From assembly GCA_029777945.1 (NCBI GenBank), contig JAKORG010000049.1, positions 19,381-83,380 of the forward strand: DNA of 64,000 nt, in the 5' to 3' direction. Made by a program: the position numbers and the translations under genes. Position 1 is the first letter of the stretch; each line of letters begins with the position of its first letter. The DNA comes from Deltaproteobacteria bacterium (lineage in GTDB: Bacteria > Desulfobacterota > Syntrophorhabdia > Syntrophorhabdales > Syntrophorhabdaceae). The notes beneath the pieces were generated by a model. The model searched no databases. It was not told the origin of the DNA and saw only the letters and a list, made by a program, of their open reading frames with translations. Below, in pieces: positions 18,825-28,134 of this stretch.

Positions 18825-18965
18825 AATATAATTTTAGATCTTTTAAAAGGTTTAAATACGTATATTTATTTTATAGCATTTTTTACAGTTTTAAATATCT
18901 CTAAAAAACCGATGTTTTAAAAATTTTTCTTTCTAAACATACATCTATTATGTTTTTATATAATA

Positions 18966-19178
18966 ATGTTCAAGTGGTGGCTCACAAAACACGAAAAATT
19001 TCTTATCACAAGTTATGCTTTTAGATACTTTGCCTTAGAGGGGCTTGAAATTAAAAGTGCAATTAAAAAGGCAGTTAAGGAGGTGAGACCTGATAAGGTA
19101 AGAAAAGATGGAACCCTTAAATTATCAAAAAAAACATATCGTGAATTAAGCCTCAGGGTTAAGGGGTTTTATAAATAG
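18966..19178 (+). CDS. Small hypothetical protein
   Basis: This 70-residue basic protein has a composition typical of a small folded, probably helical, protein (AFRYFALEGLEIKSAIKKAVKEV). It has a lysine/arginine-rich C-terminal half that could bind nucleic acid. I recognise no family. The ribosome site is weak. Its last 33 bases overlap the end of the convergent AAA/CYTH-like gene. A TATAAT-type promoter lies about 140 bp upstream. It is probably real, but short enough to be chance. Confidence 0.45.
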   Translation: MFKWWLTKHEKFLITSYAFRYFALEGLEIKSAIKKAVKEVRPDKVRKDGTLKLSKKTYRELSLRVKGFYK

Positions 19179-20309
19179 CTTTTTTCTGCTTTTATTTAAG
19201 GCCAAATTATCTTCGTCGAACTCAGGCATTCCAGTGATTTTTTTATAAGCTCTTATAAACGGAGGAACCTCCACATCATTATCGTTTGAAATCCCATACA
19301 ATGGCTCTAATGTAAGGATCGAAATGCCTTTTTCACCTTTATATACATCGAGTTCACAGTATTGGTTATTCCAGAAAAAACATTTCCTTTCTTTTATAAG
19401 TATATGAGTTTTTGGATCCATGAGCCTTTTCAGTGTTAAATACTCATGTTCAGTTAATATTTCATCTTCCACTGTTATACCTTTTCTTGATAAGAAATAA
19501 AGATACCTGTTATTTTGTCCTCTTTTTTTAATTATTATTTTTTCTCTTTCATCTTTATTTTTTGATTTCAGGTATATTTTTTCAATATGTATGGTTTGAT
19601 GGGCAGGCAACATATCTTCTTCAAAGGATTCAACGAGAAATTTTTCTGTAATAGGAAGCGGAGAAGGGATTCCCAAGATATTTGCTATGGCAGTAAATGT
19701 TCTGTTTAATTTTTCTTCGAAGTCAGTAGAATTATCTATTATCTTTAGCCTTGGGTGTCCTAACCAGCATTCCCTTATCTTTTTATCGATTTCTATTGCC
19801 TCTTCAGGTGTTTCTATCCTGGCAGGATTATTTTGATTTGTGTAATATCTTTTTGCACCATCTGCTGCTGTTATTAAATGGATGACACTGCTGTATCTAT
19901 CTCTTAACTCTATCTCTGTAATTTTTTTTCTTTTCAAAATGTCTGAAAAATCTTTTTCAGGCATAAATGCCTTTATATCCATAATACCTCTATCGAGCAA
20001 TACCACCTTTTTTTTATCGGGGAATACCTTCATCACAGATTCTTTATATATATCTTCAAAGGCAATCTGCATATCAAAAATCGCTTCTTCATAGGCAGAT
20101 ACTTGTTTTGATCTTTCCATCTTTCTTCTGTCTATACCGCTGTTTGTGATGAGTGTTGCTGTCTCAGGGATAATAAATACCATAAACCCATGGTCTGAGA
20201 GTTTTTCTGTTAGATAGGCTAAAGATGAACTTTTTCCAGAGCATGGTCCTCCTGTAAGAACGATCATATAAACAGGTTCTATTAATCTCGTTTTTAGACC
20301 AATGTTCAT
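19146..20309 (-). CDS. AAA_28-type P-loop NTPase with C-terminal CYTH-like domain
   Basis: This 387-residue two-domain protein has a Walker A GGPCSGKS at residues 20-27. A kinase-like P-loop domain follows (IPETATLITNSGIDRR, then LLDRGIMDIKAF) to about residue 205. From about 215 to 360 the chain is a beta-rich domain with repeated charged strands (IHIEKIYLKS, EKIIIKKRGQ, CELDVYKG) like CYTH/triphosphate-tunnel proteins. The same order of domains is found in eukaryotic TTD14, a GTP- and phosphatidic-acid-binding protein. The bacterial role is unknown; nucleotide kinase or polyphosphate chemistry is plausible. It is 41 bp downstream of the QueF-like gene on the same strand. Confidence 0.7.
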   Translation of the reverse strand: MNIGLKTRLIEPVYMIVLTGGPCSGKSSSLAYLTEKLSDHGFMVFIIPETATLITNSGIDRRKMERSKQVSAYEEAIFDMQIAFEDIYKESVMKVFPDKKKVVLLDRGIMDIKAFMPEKDFSDILKRKKITEIELRDRYSSVIHLITAADGAKRYYTNQNNPARIETPEEAIEIDKKIRECWLGHPRLKIIDNSTDFEEKLNRTFTAIANILGIPSPLPITEKFLVESFEEDMLPAHQTIHIEKIYLKSKNKDEREKIIIKKRGQNNRYLYFLSRKGITVEDEILTEHEYLTLKRLMDPKTHILIKERKCFFWNNQYCELDVYKGEKGISILTLEPLYGISNDNDVEVPPFIRAYKKITGMPEFDEDNLALNKSRKKLFIKPLNPEA

Positions 20310-20350
20310 AATAAGTCGAGTTTATTTTTATTAAAGTTGAGGGTTTAATA

Positions 20351-20788
20351 CTACATCGCCACGCCCCAGCTGTCTTCAATTCCTACCCAATCTCTGTATT
20401 TCTCCTCACCACCGCGGACACCCCAGTCCGAATCAATGGTAAGCTTTGAACTTATCCCGCCTCTCGGGTTGCAAATCATGACAATTCTGATCCTGTCTGG
20501 TTCATAAACTTCTTTTAAATGGTCATACATGATATTTATCAATCTTTCGTATGAAACCACCACATCTCTAAGCTGATATACGTATTCCTTTAAAGATTTA
20601 AGTTCTATGAGCTTTTTTTTGGGATAAAATGTGATATACACCACGGCAAAGTCGGGTTGTTTATTGACCCCTAAGAATGTAAATTCTGGTATCTTTATTT
20701 TAATTTCATATCCTTCGGTGGTAGGGTTAGGTATTGCCCTTAGAATTGATTTATCTATATCTTTATAAGTTTTAATGTGCTCACCCAT
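20351..20788 (-). CDS. QueF-like T-fold protein lacking the catalytic cysteine
   Basis: This 145-residue protein is a homologue of NADPH-dependent 7-cyano-7-deazaguanine (preQ0) reductase. It keeps the NADPH-binding motif as ELKSLKEY (residues 62-69), the QPDFA segment with Asp46, and NPRGGIS (108-113). Bacillus QueF, however, has a nucleophilic Cys in the stretch between EFT and QPDF. Here that stretch reads FLGVNK, with Gly40 in the Cys position and one residue fewer. The His-Glu pair is Tyr80-Glu81. The only Cys (106) lies elsewhere. The protein probably cannot form the usual thioimide, so it may have another reaction or a binding role. No other queuosine genes are adjacent. It lies between thyX and the AAA/CYTH gene on the same strand. 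Confidence 0.7.
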   Translation of the reverse strand: MGEHIKTYKDIDKSILRAIPNPTTEGYEIKIKIPEFTFLGVNKQPDFAVVYITFYPKKKLIELKSLKEYVYQLRDVVVSYERLINIMYDHLKEVYEPDRIRIVMICNPRGGISSKLTIDSDWGVRGGEEKYRDWVGIEDSWGVAM

Positions 20789-20811
20789 TAATGTTTCCTC
20801 CTCTTTAGTTT

Positions 20812-21558
20812 TTAAAGATTTTTGAAAAAATTACGGACCTCTTCGGTCTTACCACATGAATATTTTCCCTCAGGGCACCTGCCCTTCAGACATGCAGGGC
20901 CTGCATTGGCAAATATGATGGGTGATACTTTTTTTACGGCCTTTAACATCTCTAAGGCCATTTTTCTAATCTCCCACTGGGCTCTTAAACACAGACGCTG
21001 TGTGAAAAAATGGAGTAGCTCCCTTGCATTCATTGTTAATATTATCTTTGTTTCAGTAGCATTGGGAAGCACAAATCTTGCATCCTCGTATGCTGATTCA
21101 CCTGTCTTACCCTTTCTTATAAAGTTTTCGACAAGGTCATTATAGAATCGCTGAACCTCCTCCATAAAAGAAATATATTTACTTTTTAACTCAGGGTCTT
21201 CTTCTATTGAAGGAGGGATTATATAATTAAAACCTTTATCCATGCCCACATATCTCTGAGACTGTTGACTGTAGGAGGCAAGCCTATGTCTTACGAGTTG
21301 GTGAGAACATGCACGGGAAATGCCTTCAATGGCAAAAGTAAAACTTGCATGTTCCACAGGACTTAAATGACCCATCTGTATGATCTTTTTGATAAAATTT
21401 TCAATCTCTATTTTAGATATTTTTTTCTTTATATTTTCCACATTAGTAGAACTATAACAGAGTTTTGCCGCCATTGCCACGGTCTCATCGGGATTTGGGA
21501 TAAAATTTATCAGTAATACCTTTAGTGTTGTTTCCAAGGCAAGCCCCTTAAACTTCAA
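20812..21558 (-). CDS. thyX: Flavin-dependent thymidylate synthase ThyX
   Basis: ThyX makes dTMP from dUMP using methylene-tetrahydrofolate and reduced FAD. The diagnostic ThyX motif RHRLASYSQQSQR is present near residue 92, and ATETKIILTMNARELLHFF carries the C-terminal active-site segment. At 248 residues it is of usual length. The first ~12 residues (MKFKGLALETTL) are atypical, and a TTG at residue 8 could be an alternative start nearer the usual VxLLxxxPNPxE opening. The ATG given overlaps the upstream gene by 11 bp. ThyX instead of ThyA is common in anaerobes. Confidence 0.95.
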   Translation of the reverse strand: MKFKGLALETTLKVLLINFIPNPDETVAMAAKLCYSSTNVENIKKKISKIEIENFIKKIIQMGHLSPVEHASFTFAIEGISRACSHQLVRHRLASYSQQSQRYVGMDKGFNYIIPPSIEEDPELKSKYISFMEEVQRFYNDLVENFIRKGKTGESAYEDARFVLPNATETKIILTMNARELLHFFTQRLCLRAQWEIRKMALEMLKAVKKVSPIIFANAGPACLKGRCPEGKYSCGKTEEVRNFFKNL

Positions 21559-21916
21559 TACCTTTTCTTCTTAATTCTTCTGCCTTCTTTTTTGAACAAT
21601 CCTCGCATCTGAATTCAGGTTCTTTATCGCGGGTTTTATCGTAACCCTTTGTCTTAACGAGCCTATATCCCCTTGCTACCCTTCCACAATCCACACATAT
21701 AACCTCATCTTTTACTTCCCACTGAGCAGACAGCAATTCAGATGTAAAGATGAATTTATCTACCCAGAAGAATATGAGGCCGCCTATAAGGTTTGCAATA
21801 ATCGTTGCCAAAAGCTTATCCATAGAAGACAGTACATATAATACGCCAGCAAGGATTGGTGTTGATAATTGCCATCTTATCAAATAAAATCCATATCTTT
21901 TATAATTTACCTCCAT
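21548..21916 (-). CDS. Small membrane protein with C-terminal zinc ribbon, unknown function
   Basis: This 122-residue protein has two predicted transmembrane helices (about residues 17-35 and 37-55). A cytoplasmic tail carries a CVDCGR...CEDCSK four-cysteine ribbon (about residues 74-107) and ends in a charged helix. It overlaps thyX by 11 bp on the same strand, so it is probably cotranscribed with it. I do not recognise the family. Membrane-anchored zinc ribbons of this type are often annotated only as hypothetical. Confidence 0.6.
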   Translation of the reverse strand: MEVNYKRYGFYLIRWQLSTPILAGVLYVLSSMDKLLATIIANLIGGLIFFWVDKFIFTSELLSAQWEVKDEVICVDCGRVARGYRLVKTKGYDKTRDKEPEFRCEDCSKKKAEELRRKGIEV

Positions 21917-22057
21917 TTTTGACCTCCCTTTTTACTGTGTAATTTTATAACCCTTTATTCTTTTTTGCAATAGACGACGGGTTTAAAAAAATCAACGAGA
22001 GGTTGAATACACTAAAGAAAATTAACAAATAAAGTCTAATATGAAAAGATAAATCTG

Positions 22058-23083
22058 ATGAACCCATTCCCCAAGAGACTCCAGCAGATACTTATTGCAA
22101 TTTTTTTAATCATAATAGTGGGCACGATTGGATTTAAATTAACGGGTAGTGAAAAAACTACGATTCTCGATGCCCTTTTTATGACCGCAATCACGATCTC
22201 TACTGTTGGTTATAGTGACTATGTGGGTATCGAATCAAGCTCGGCAGGTAAAATATTTACTATTATCTTTATATTTCTCGGTGCCGGTGTTATAGTATAT
22301 CTTTTTACCTCCCTTGCTGCCTATATAGTTGAAGGAGAATTAAAGGAGGTATTTAGGAGGAGAAATATGGAAAAAAGGATCGAGAAAATGAAAGACCATT
22401 ATATCGTATGTGGTATAGGCATGGTCGGCCTTTATATCGTAAATGAACTCTATCAAACAAGGAGACCTTTGGTTGCCATTGATCTTCATGAAAATAAACT
22501 TGATGTCCTCCAGTTACATAATCTAAATGTTGATCTTATTGTAGGTGATTCTACAGAAAACGAAATTCTGGAAAAGGCAATGATACAAAAGGCAAGAGGA
22601 CTTTTTGCAACCACTAATTCGGATAATGACAATATTGTTATTGTGCTTACAGCAAGGCAATTGAATCCATCGTTGAAGATTGTATCAAGATGCAACGATA
22701 CAAAAAATTTAGATAAAATAAAGATGGCCGGAGCTGATGCAGTAGTTGCCCTTAATTATATAGGTGGTTTAAGAATGGCATCGGAGATGATAAGGCCTCA
22801 TGTAACAAGCTTTCTCGACAAAATGCTTCGAGACCAGGAATCACATTTAAGGGTCGATGAGGTCCAGATACCCCCTGAATCACCATTTGTGGGGAAAAAG
22901 GTATCGGATATTGATTTTAGAAGTTTGGGAAATGCCCTTCTTATAGCACTGAGAAAATCAAATGGAGACTGGATTTATAATCCATTGCCCGATACAACCC
23001 TTGAGGAAAATACGAGTATGATACTCCTTGCAACTGTGGAAGAGCGGGAGATTTTAGAGAGACTCGTTAAACCAAAACTATGA
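22058..23083 (+). CDS. Potassium channel with RCK (TrkA-N/TrkA-C) domains
   Basis: This 341-residue protein is a two-TM potassium channel subunit of the MthK type. It has a pore helix and selectivity filter TVGYSD at residues 49-54, between hydrophobic helices at about 10-27 and 65-90. A cytoplasmic RCK domain follows, with the Rossmann motif GIGMVG at 119-124 and a TrkA-C domain at about 255-338. The filter has Ser in place of the second Gly of TVGYGD, a variation tolerated in several channels. Ligand gating by Ca2+ or nucleotide is expected from the family. It is a single gene in a gap-flanked unit, divergent from the thyX group. Confidence 0.9.
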   Translation: MNPFPKRLQQILIAIFLIIIVGTIGFKLTGSEKTTILDALFMTAITISTVGYSDYVGIESSSAGKIFTIIFIFLGAGVIVYLFTSLAAYIVEGELKEVFRRRNMEKRIEKMKDHYIVCGIGMVGLYIVNELYQTRRPLVAIDLHENKLDVLQLHNLNVDLIVGDSTENEILEKAMIQKARGLFATTNSDNDNIVIVLTARQLNPSLKIVSRCNDTKNLDKIKMAGADAVVALNYIGGLRMASEMIRPHVTSFLDKMLRDQESHLRVDEVQIPPESPFVGKKVSDIDFRSLGNALLIALRKSNGDWIYNPLPDTTLEENTSMILLATVEEREILERLVKPKL

Positions 23084-23111
23084 CCTATCAGTTTTAATTG
23101 GGTTTTTCCCA

Positions 23112-23141
23112 TTGACTTTTAATCGAATTTTATCATATTAT
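23112..23141 (+). promoter_or_regulatory. Predicted promoter of the rplU-rpmA-obgE operon
   Basis: TTGACT (23112-23117) and TATTAT (23136-23141) are separated by 18 bp, close to the sigma-70 consensus. The transcript would start near 23148, about 35 nt before the rplU ATG, with an AAGAGGG-type ribosome site between. Confidence 0.6.
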
Positions 23142-23182
23142 AAGTAGTTTTTTTCAAAACCAATCTTAAAAGAGGGTAGACT

Positions 23183-23512
23183 ATGTATGCAATTATAGAA
23201 AAAGGTGGTAAACAATACAAGATTACTGAAGGTGAAAGGATAAAACTTGAAAAGCTCGATGTCCCTGAAGGTAATGATGTTCAGATAAAAGAGGTTTTGG
23301 CTGTAAATGATGGGGCAAAAACAGTTATAGGTAATCCATATGTTGAAGGTGTATACGTCAGCGGTAAAGTTATAGGACATGGAAGGCACAAAAAGGTTAT
23401 TGTGTTTAAATATAAAAGAAGAAAGGACTATAAGAAAAAAATCGGACACAGACAGCACTATACAGAACTTTTAGTCGAAAAGATTTATACGGAGGCACAA
23501 GATGGCGCATAA
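23183..23512 (+). CDS. rplU: 50S ribosomal protein bL21
   Basis: This 109-residue protein begins [14 protein letters not shown], the standard bL21 opening. It contains [16 protein letters not shown], the conserved basic rRNA-binding C-terminal loop with the GHRQ motif. It binds 23S rRNA in the large subunit. It is the first gene of the rplU-rpmA-obgE group and overlaps rpmA by 11 bp, as often seen. Confidence 0.98.
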   Translation: MYAIIEKGGKQYKITEGERIKLEKLDVPEGNDVQIKEVLAVNDGAKTVIGNPYVEGVYVSGKVIGHGRHKKVIVFKYKRRKDYKKKIGHRQHYTELLVEKIYTEAQDGA

Positions 23513-23756
23513 AAAAGCAGGCGGTAGCTCAAGGAACGGAAGAGATAGCCAGGGTCAGAGGTTAGGTGTAAAATTATACGGTGGCCAATTTGCCCATGCA
23601 GGCAGTATTATTGTAAGGCAACACGGAACAAGAATTCACCCGGGTATGAATGTGGGTATTGGAAAAGATTATACACTTTTTGCGATGAAAGACGGCATAG
23701 TAAAGTTTGAAGATAAAGCTGGAAGAAAGAGGGTGAGTATATACCCTGTTGAATGA
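23502..23756 (+). CDS. rpmA: 50S ribosomal protein bL27
   Basis: This 84-residue bL27 starts [16 protein letters not shown] and continues with [12 protein letters not shown]. That is the proteobacterial form without the cleavable N-terminal extension found in Firmicutes. Its N-terminal tail reaches the peptidyl transferase centre. It overlaps rplU upstream and shares ATGA with obgE downstream. Confidence 0.98.
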   Translation: MAHKKAGGSSRNGRDSQGQRLGVKLYGGQFAHAGSIIVRQHGTRIHPGMNVGIGKDYTLFAMKDGIVKFEDKAGRKRVSIYPVE

Positions 23757-24739
23757 AGTTTGTTGATGAAGCTAAAATATATGTAAAAGCAGGTGATGGC
23801 GGCAAGGGCTGCGTAAGCTTTAGAAGAGAAAAATATGTTCCAAAGGGAGGGCCTGACGGAGGAGATGGTGGTAAGGGAGGAGATGTTGTAGTAGTTGGAA
23901 AAAAAGACATTTCAACCCTTGCAGATTTCAAATACAGGCGTCATTACAAGGCAGAGAATGGAAGACCTGGAAGCAATAGAAATAAAAAAGGTAGAGATGG
24001 TAAAGACATTTTCATTAACCTTCCTCTTGGTACATTAATTTACGATACAAGATTTGATGAACCCATTTATGATCTCATAAAAGATGGTGATACATTTATC
24101 GTTGCAAAAGGTGGAAAGGGAGGAAGGGGAAATGCCCGTTTTGTAACACCTGTTCACAGGGCACCCCTTGAATATGAGGAAGGGGAAAAGGGTGAGGAAA
24201 AGGTCCTGTTTTTAAACCTAAAGCTTATATCAGATATAGGAATTATAGGTTTACCTAATGCTGGTAAATCAACATTAATATCCCGTTTAACAAATGCAAA
24301 ACCAAAAATCGGCAATTATCCATTTACAACCTTAACACCCACTCTTGGTGTTTTAAACGAAGAAGACTTAAATATTGTAATCTCAGATATACCTGGTATA
24401 GTGGAGGGTGCGTCACAAGGCACAGGCCTTGGGTTAACATTTCTAAAACACATTGAAAGAAGCCATTCATTAATCATTTTAATGGATATTACTTCACCAA
24501 CTCTTTATAATGATTATCTAATGCTTATAAATGAACTTAAAGCCTTTAATGAAGACATATTAAATAAAAAAAAGACCGTTGTGTTTAACAAGATTGACCT
24601 TGTGGATGATGAAACTTGTAAAAAGTGGACCCAAGTTTTTTCAGAAAAGGATATTTATACCCTCAAGGTCAGTGCCTTAAAAGGTGAAGGCATTGAGCCC
24701 TTAAAGAGATGTTTGAAGGATATGGCAAGGTTTAATTAA
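23753..24739 (+). CDS. obgE: Obg/CgtA GTPase
   Basis: This 328-residue ribosome-associated GTPase is involved in 50S maturation and stress control. The N-terminal Obg fold (about residues 1-158) contains the glycine-rich helices, for example [17 protein letters not shown]. The G domain shows G1 [10 protein letters not shown]3 DIPGIVEGA and G4 NKIDLV. The variable C-terminal OCT domain is absent, which is normal in many proteobacteria. The start overlaps the rpmA stop. Confidence 0.97.
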   Translation: MKFVDEAKIYVKAGDGGKGCVSFRREKYVPKGGPDGGDGGKGGDVVVVGKKDISTLADFKYRRHYKAENGRPGSNRNKKGRDGKDIFINLPLGTLIYDTRFDEPIYDLIKDGDTFIVAKGGKGGRGNARFVTPVHRAPLEYEEGEKGEEKVLFLNLKLISDIGIIGLPNAGKSTLISRLTNAKPKIGNYPFTTLTPTLGVLNEEDLNIVISDIPGIVEGASQGTGLGLTFLKHIERSHSLIILMDITSPTLYNDYLMLINELKAFNEDILNKKKTVVFNKIDLVDDETCKKWTQVFSEKDIYTLKVSALKGEGIEPLKRCLKDMARFN

Positions 24740-24757
24740 AAATCAGGGACATATTTT

Positions 24758-25891
24758 ATGAAAACAAAAAAAGAGGCAAAAGACAAAATAAAGGTGCTAA
24801 AAAGGGTTGTGGTAAAAATAGGTACATCTGTTCTTCTGGACAGCAGTAAAAAAATAAGTATTAATATGATAGAAAACATTGCAGAACAGATAAGGATCGT
24901 TCAGGAAAAAGGTATTAAGCCCATAATAGTTACAAGCGGTGCAATTGCTTGTGGAATGGAACTGATGGGCATTACAAAAAAACCTAAAGAAATAGAAAAA
25001 AGACAGGCCCTTGCCTCAATAGGGCAGGTCCTACTAATGAAAATGTATATGGAGGTGTTTAGTAGAAAGGGCATTAAGGTAGGACAAATTTTACTAACCC
25101 ACGAGGATATTGCAAGTAAAGAAAAGTGTTTGAATGTGATGAACACATTGAGTGCCCTTATAAATTTAAATATTGTGCCAGTTATAAACGAAAATGACAC
25201 CATTTCTTTTAAAGAGATAAGATTTGGTGACAACGATAATCTATCTGCCCTTATTGCACAGATTGTAAATGCTGATTTGCTTTTGCTCTTATCAGACGTA
25301 GATGGACTTTATGAAAAGGACCCTAAGAAATATCCCAATGCAAAGATAATAAAGGTTGTGGAAAAGATAGATAAAGATATAGAAAAGACTGCCAGTGGAA
25401 CGAGAAGCGAAAAGAGCATAGGCGGTATGGTGAGTAAAATTGAGGCAGCTAAAAAGGCCGGATACTACGGAATACCCACAAGGGTGGTAAGAGGGGATAT
25501 AAAAGATATAATATTAAGGGTAATAAACAGTGAAGAGATAGGCACCCTTTTTCTTCCCAAGGGAAAGATTAGAAGAAATAAATGGTGGACCGCTTTTGCA
25601 TATAAAATAAAAGGCGACATAGAAATTGATGAAGGAGCTTTGCAGGCCATATTGTATAGAGGCAAAAGCCTTCTTCCTTCAGGTATAGTAAATATTTCAG
25701 GGGATTTTTCAAGGGGAGATTGCGTAAACTTAAAAAGCTTAACGGGAAAGGTAATTGCAAGGGGTATTATAAACTATTCTGCCTCGGATATTGAAAAAAT
25801 TAAAGGAATAAAAACTATTGATATAGAGAAAAAACTTGGCTATAAATACACGGATGAAATAATTCATAGGGACAATATGGTGATATTATGA
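24758..25891 (+). CDS. proB: Glutamate 5-kinase
   Basis: This 377-residue enzyme phosphorylates glutamate to glutamyl-5-phosphate, the first step of proline synthesis. The amino-acid kinase domain shows VVKIGTSVL, VTSGAIACG, NENDTI and FGDNDNLSALIA. A C-terminal PUA domain covers about residues 280-365 (GILPSG-like GKSLLPSGI, then SRGDCVNL). The PUA-containing form is the usual proteobacterial type. It overlaps proA by four bases and follows obgE by 18 bp. Confidence 0.97.
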   Translation: MKTKKEAKDKIKVLKRVVVKIGTSVLLDSSKKISINMIENIAEQIRIVQEKGIKPIIVTSGAIACGMELMGITKKPKEIEKRQALASIGQVLLMKMYMEVFSRKGIKVGQILLTHEDIASKEKCLNVMNTLSALINLNIVPVINENDTISFKEIRFGDNDNLSALIAQIVNADLLLLLSDVDGLYEKDPKKYPNAKIIKVVEKIDKDIEKTASGTRSEKSIGGMVSKIEAAKKAGYYGIPTRVVRGDIKDIILRVINSEEIGTLFLPKGKIRRNKWWTAFAYKIKGDIEIDEGALQAILYRGKSLLPSGIVNISGDFSRGDCVNLKSLTGKVIARGIINYSASDIEKIKGIKTIDIEKKLGYKYTDEIIHRDNMVIL

Positions 25892-27132
25892 AACCACAAG
25901 ATTTGGCTAAAGAAACAAAAATAGCATCCCAGATATATGCCCATTTAGAAACAGAGAAAAAAAACAAAATATTGATGAGGCTTGAGGCCCTTCTTTCTGA
26001 AAAAAAGGATTACATTATTGAAGAAAACAAAAAAGATTTGGACTTAGCCCTTAAAAACGGGCTACAAAAAAGTATTATAGACAGGTTAAAGGTGGATGAT
26101 AAAGTTGTAAAAGAAATGCAGACAAGCATAAGGGATGTGGTTAATCTGCCAGACCCTGTGGGTGAAATAGTAAAGACCTGGAAGAGACCTAATGGTTTGC
26201 TTGTGGGAAAAATGAGAATACCCATTGGGGTAATATTTGTCATATACGAATCAAGACCAAATGTAACCATAGAGGCATTTTCTCTGTGTCTCAAGAGTGG
26301 AAATGCCGTTATTTTAAAAGGAGGTTCAGAGGCCATATATTCAAACATTGCCTTATATAATCTGATACAGGAGGCACTAAAGAGCGAAATGGTTTCTGAA
26401 AAAGGCGTGAGGTTGATCGAAACAGCCAATCGAGATTATATATACAGCCTTCTCGAACAGGATGAATATATTGACCTTGTCATACCAAGGGGTGGTGAAT
26501 CTTTAATAAGAAATGTAGTTGCCCATTCAAGTATCCCGGTTTTAAAACACTATAAAGGCGTCTGCCATATATTTGTAGATGAATCAGCGGATTTTGATTT
26601 AGCATACAAGGTGTGTCTTAATGCTAAGGTTCAAAAACCTGCCACATGCAATGCCATGGAAACTCTTCTTGTTCATAAAAATATTGCAAAGGAATTTTTA
26701 CCTGAAATGATAAGACTTTTTAAAGAAAACAAAGTAATAGTAAAAGGATGCGAGAAAACAATGGCAATTGTGAAAGATATAGAAAGGGCAGAAGAGCACG
26801 ATTGGTATGAAGAATACCTTGACTACATAATCTCCATAAAAGTGGTTGATGACATAGATGACGCCATAGGGCATATAAGAAAATACGGCTCAGAACATAC
26901 AGAGGCTATAATTACAAGGGACTACAATAATGCCTGGAGATTTATAAAAGAAATAAATTCTTCTTTGGTTCTTGTGAATGCATCTACAAGATTAAACGAT
27001 GGATTTCAACTCGGCCTTGGGGCAGAGATGGGTATAAGCACTACAAAACTCCATGCATTTGGTCCCATGGGATTGGAGGAACTCACAGTGACAAAATTTA
27101 TAGCATTCGGTGACGGTCAATTGAGGGAATAA
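25888..27132 (+). CDS. proA: Gamma-glutamyl phosphate reductase
   Basis: This 414-residue NADPH-dependent enzyme reduces glutamyl-5-phosphate to glutamate-5-semialdehyde. It has the aldehyde-dehydrogenase fold with the catalytic cysteine in KPATCNAMETLLV, the YESRPNVTIEA cofactor region and a C-terminal TTKLHAFGPMGLEELT block. It overlaps proB upstream (ATGA) and shares its last base region with nadD downstream, giving a proB-proA-nadD translational chain. Confidence 0.97.
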   Translation: MKPQDLAKETKIASQIYAHLETEKKNKILMRLEALLSEKKDYIIEENKKDLDLALKNGLQKSIIDRLKVDDKVVKEMQTSIRDVVNLPDPVGEIVKTWKRPNGLLVGKMRIPIGVIFVIYESRPNVTIEAFSLCLKSGNAVILKGGSEAIYSNIALYNLIQEALKSEMVSEKGVRLIETANRDYIYSLLEQDEYIDLVIPRGGESLIRNVVAHSSIPVLKHYKGVCHIFVDESADFDLAYKVCLNAKVQKPATCNAMETLLVHKNIAKEFLPEMIRLFKENKVIVKGCEKTMAIVKDIERAEEHDWYEEYLDYIISIKVVDDIDDAIGHIRKYGSEHTEAIITRDYNNAWRFIKEINSSLVLVNASTRLNDGFQLGLGAEMGISTTKLHAFGPMGLEELTVTKFIAFGDGQLRE

Positions 27133-27767
27133 TGAAAATTGGTTTATTCGGTGGAACCTTTGACCCCATACATATCGGCCATTTGAGGGCAGCAGAAGAG
27201 ATAAGGGAGATGTTTTTACTCGATGTTGTATATTTTATACCTGTTAATATACCGCCTCATAAGAGGGAAAAGAAGATTGCCGATTACGAAGACAGGGCAA
27301 ATATGATAAGGCTTTCAATAAGAGGAAATAGATTTATGAAACTTTCTGACATTGAAATAAAAAGGGGCGGTGTATCTTATTCCTATGATACAATACGTTA
27401 TTTTGAGGATAAATTCAAAGATATATATTTTATAATCGGCATAGATGCCTTTTCAGAAATACATACATGGTATAGATATAAGGACCTTTTCTATCATACG
27501 AATTTTATTGTAATGGTGAGGCCTTCACATTTAAGACATTCTGGTCTTGAGATATTTCCCGATGAAATAAGAAGCCATATAGAAATACAAGAAAACGGCG
27601 TATTCAAACATGCATCGGGTAAAAAGATTTATTTTAAAGACATTACCCAGCTCGACATTTCATCAACAAGGATAAGACACCTTGTAGAAAACAACAAATC
27701 GATTAAATACCTTGTGCCTTATAAAGTTGATTTATTTATAGAAAAAAGGGGGCTATATAAAAAATAA
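27132..27767 (+). CDS. nadD: Nicotinate-nucleotide adenylyltransferase
   Basis: This 211-residue enzyme adenylates nicotinate mononucleotide to deamido-NAD. The nucleotidyltransferase signature GGTFDPIHIGHL is at the N terminus (the HIGH-type motif), and the C-terminal ISSTRIR motif is present as DISSTRIRHL. It is placed between proA and rsfS, a very common bacterial order. The immediate adjacency to rsfS (no gap) supports cotranscription. Confidence 0.97.
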   Translation: MKIGLFGGTFDPIHIGHLRAAEEIREMFLLDVVYFIPVNIPPHKREKKIADYEDRANMIRLSIRGNRFMKLSDIEIKRGGVSYSYDTIRYFEDKFKDIYFIIGIDAFSEIHTWYRYKDLFYHTNFIVMVRPSHLRHSGLEIFPDEIRSHIEIQENGVFKHASGKKIYFKDITQLDISSTRIRHLVENNKSIKYLVPYKVDLFIEKRGLYKK

Positions 27768-28112
27768 GTGGAACCATTAGATAAGGTAAAATTATGCGGT
27801 CGTTATGCTGGGGAAAAAAAGGCAAAGGATATCTTAATCTTGGAGCTTAAAGGATTAACGGATATAGCAGATTATTTTTTGCTGGCAAGTGGGACAAGTG
27901 AAAGACATGTGAGGACTATTGCAGAATACATTGAAACATCCATGAAGAATGAAGGTATAAAACATTTATATACAGAAAGCTATAAAGAGGGTAGATGGGT
28001 AATAATAGATTATAATGATTTTGTAGTCCATATATTCCTTGAAGAATTAAGAGAACTTTATGATTTAGAAAGCCTGTGGATTGAGGCAAAACAGATAAAA
28101 ATAGAGGCATAA
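27768..28112 (+). CDS. rsfS: Ribosomal silencing factor RsfS
   Basis: This 114-residue RsfS/Iojap protein binds bL14 and blocks subunit joining in starvation. It shows the typical KAKDILILELKGLTDIADYFLLASG and GRWVIIDYNDFVVHIF segments. The start is a GTG placed directly after the nadD stop codon. Confidence 0.95.
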   Translation: MEPLDKVKLCGRYAGEKKAKDILILELKGLTDIADYFLLASGTSERHVRTIAEYIETSMKNEGIKHLYTESYKEGRWVIIDYNDFVVHIFLEELRELYDLESLWIEAKQIKIEA

Positions 28113-28134
28113 AAATTATTTAAAGAGGTGTTTG

